Source: Paenibacillaceae bacterium UBA6304
GTDB lineage: Bacteria; Bacillota; Bacilli; Paenibacillales; Paenibacillaceae
Assembly (NCBI GenBank): GCA_002439285.1
Contig: DJTQ01000248.1
Span: forward strand, 1 to 5,527
Reading direction: 5' to 3'
DNA length: 5,527 bases
Part shown: positions 4,908 to 5,527 of the stretch, piece by piece
Layout: each line of letters opens with the position of its first letter
Position numbering within the stretch: the stretch's first letter is position 1
Notes under the pieces: model-generated
Databases searched by the model: none
Told to the model about the DNA's origin: nothing
What the model saw: only the letters and a program-made list of their open reading frames with translations
Program-made: the position numbers and the translations under genes

Positions 4908-5527
4908 ATGCAGAAAAATACCGAAATACAAACCAGTTCAGAAGATACAGTGGCCGGCGGCGCGGCGGCTACGCTGCTCATCATTGCCGTGCTACTCACC
5001 GCAGCGACCTTACGGTCGCCGCTTACCGGGGTCGGGCCGCTGATCGGCGAGATCCAGAAGTCAACCGGCCTGTCGCATACACTCGCCGGCATGCTGACGA
5101 CGCTACCGCTTCTCGCCTTCGCGGTGTTCGCACTTGTCGCACCCAAGCTATCGTCGCGCTTTGGTATAGAGCGGACACTACTATACTGCATGATCCTCAT
5201 GACAGTAGGGATCTTGCTCCGTTCCATGCCCGCTGTCCCTGCCCTTTTTGGCGGGACCGCCCTGGTCGGCAGCGCGATAGCCGTTGCCAACGTACTGGTT
5301 CCCAGCCTGATCAAGCGGGATTTCCCGCTACGGCTCGGATTGATGACTAGCTTGTACACGTCATCCATGAACATGTGGTCCGCCATCGCTTCGGGGATCA
5401 GCATGCCGATCTCCCGTACCGGACTCGGCTGGCGCGGGGCATTGGCCTGCTGGTTCATTCTGGCGGTGGCCACCGCCTTGGTCTGGCTACCCTTGTCCCG
5501 GCGTCATAAAGCCAGCCGCCCCAATAC
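4908..5527 (+). CDS. CynX/NimT family MFS transporter (YycB-like), N-terminal part
   Basis: The first 206 residues are present and the frame stays open to the right edge; the full protein should have about 400 residues and 12 membrane helices, of which about six are visible. After a polar N-terminus (1-20) come helices at about 20-40, 56-78, 88-106, 110-132, 143-165 and 177-195. Family landmarks are LRSPLTGVGPLIGEI (35-49), GMLTTLPLLAFAVFA (61-75), the loop SSRFGIERTLL, NVLVPSLIKRDFP (128-140) and LGWRGALACW (173-182), all typical of the CynX/NimT group that includes cyanate, 2-nitroimidazole and YycB transporters. The substrate cannot be read from sequence. Start at ATG 4908 with GAGAGGA (4889-4895) 12 bases upstream, a longer spacing than usual; a TAG at 4887-4889 in frame excludes any earlier start. 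It diverges from the nuclease gene. Confidence 0.92.
   Translation, partial: MQKNTEIQTSSEDTVAGGAAATLLIIAVLLTAATLRSPLTGVGPLIGEIQKSTGLSHTLAGMLTTLPLLAFAVFALVAPKLSSRFGIERTLLYCMILMTVGILLRSMPAVPALFGGTALVGSAIAVANVLVPSLIKRDFPLRLGLMTSLYTSSMNMWSAIASGISMPISRTGLGWRGALACWFILAVATALVWLPLSRRHKASRPN

Noticed and set aside
4808..5473. Minus-strand open frame of 221 codons opposite the transporter
   Set aside because: The plus-strand frame encodes a clear CynX/NimT transporter over the same bases; the antisense product has no recognisable features.

Overview
The window looks like chromosomal DNA of a Gram-positive spore-former of the Bacillota, most likely Paenibacillaceae. Reasons: a monocistronic-style ftsE-ftsX pair followed directly by a secreted coiled-coil protein of the EnvC/PcsB type, a YoaR-like VanW/G5 protein, strong purine-rich ribosome binding sites, use of GTG and TTG starts, and a mixed, moderately high GC content. 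The genus is an inference from gene order and style, not from a database match.

Layout, left to right. (1) Positions 1-1976, minus strand: ftsE -> ftsX -> 5' part of a secreted coiled-coil cell-wall hydrolase or hydrolase activator, which runs off the left edge. FtsE and FtsX overlap by 11 bases. This is the cell-division / wall-hydrolysis module: a cytoplasmic ATPase, a four-helix membrane partner, and the extracellular coiled-coil protein they probably drive. (2) Positions 1977-2210: divergent control region with a full match to the WalR two-part box (2090-2106). (3) Positions 2211-3665, plus strand: a complete VanW-domain protein with an N-terminal membrane/signal segment and a C-terminal G5-like region. 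(4) Positions 3666-3942: non-coding gap between convergent genes, filled with four related copies of an AAAATAGAGGAC / AGGGCCCTATT element, two in each orientation. (5) Positions 3943-4608, minus strand: a DUF559/Vsr-like PD-(D/E)XK nuclease-fold protein with a C-terminal winged-helix-like segment. (6) Positions 4609-4907: divergent control region. On the minus strand it carries a good extended -10 promoter, about 60 bases of degenerate 9-bp TTAACTnnn tandem repeats, a very strong intrinsic terminator and then the nuclease ribosome binding site. (7) Positions 4908-5527, plus strand: the N-terminal 206 residues of a CynX/NimT (YycB-like) MFS transporter, cut by the right edge.

How it fits together: the left half is an envelope-maintenance neighbourhood (FtsEX, its extracellular effector, VanW/G5 protein), plausibly under WalRK control. 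The right half is accessory in character. Its most unusual element is the promoter-repeat-terminator-gene arrangement in front of the nuclease gene. This is either a transcription attenuator or a short independently terminated RNA, and I do not recognise it as any known riboswitch, T-box or leader class.
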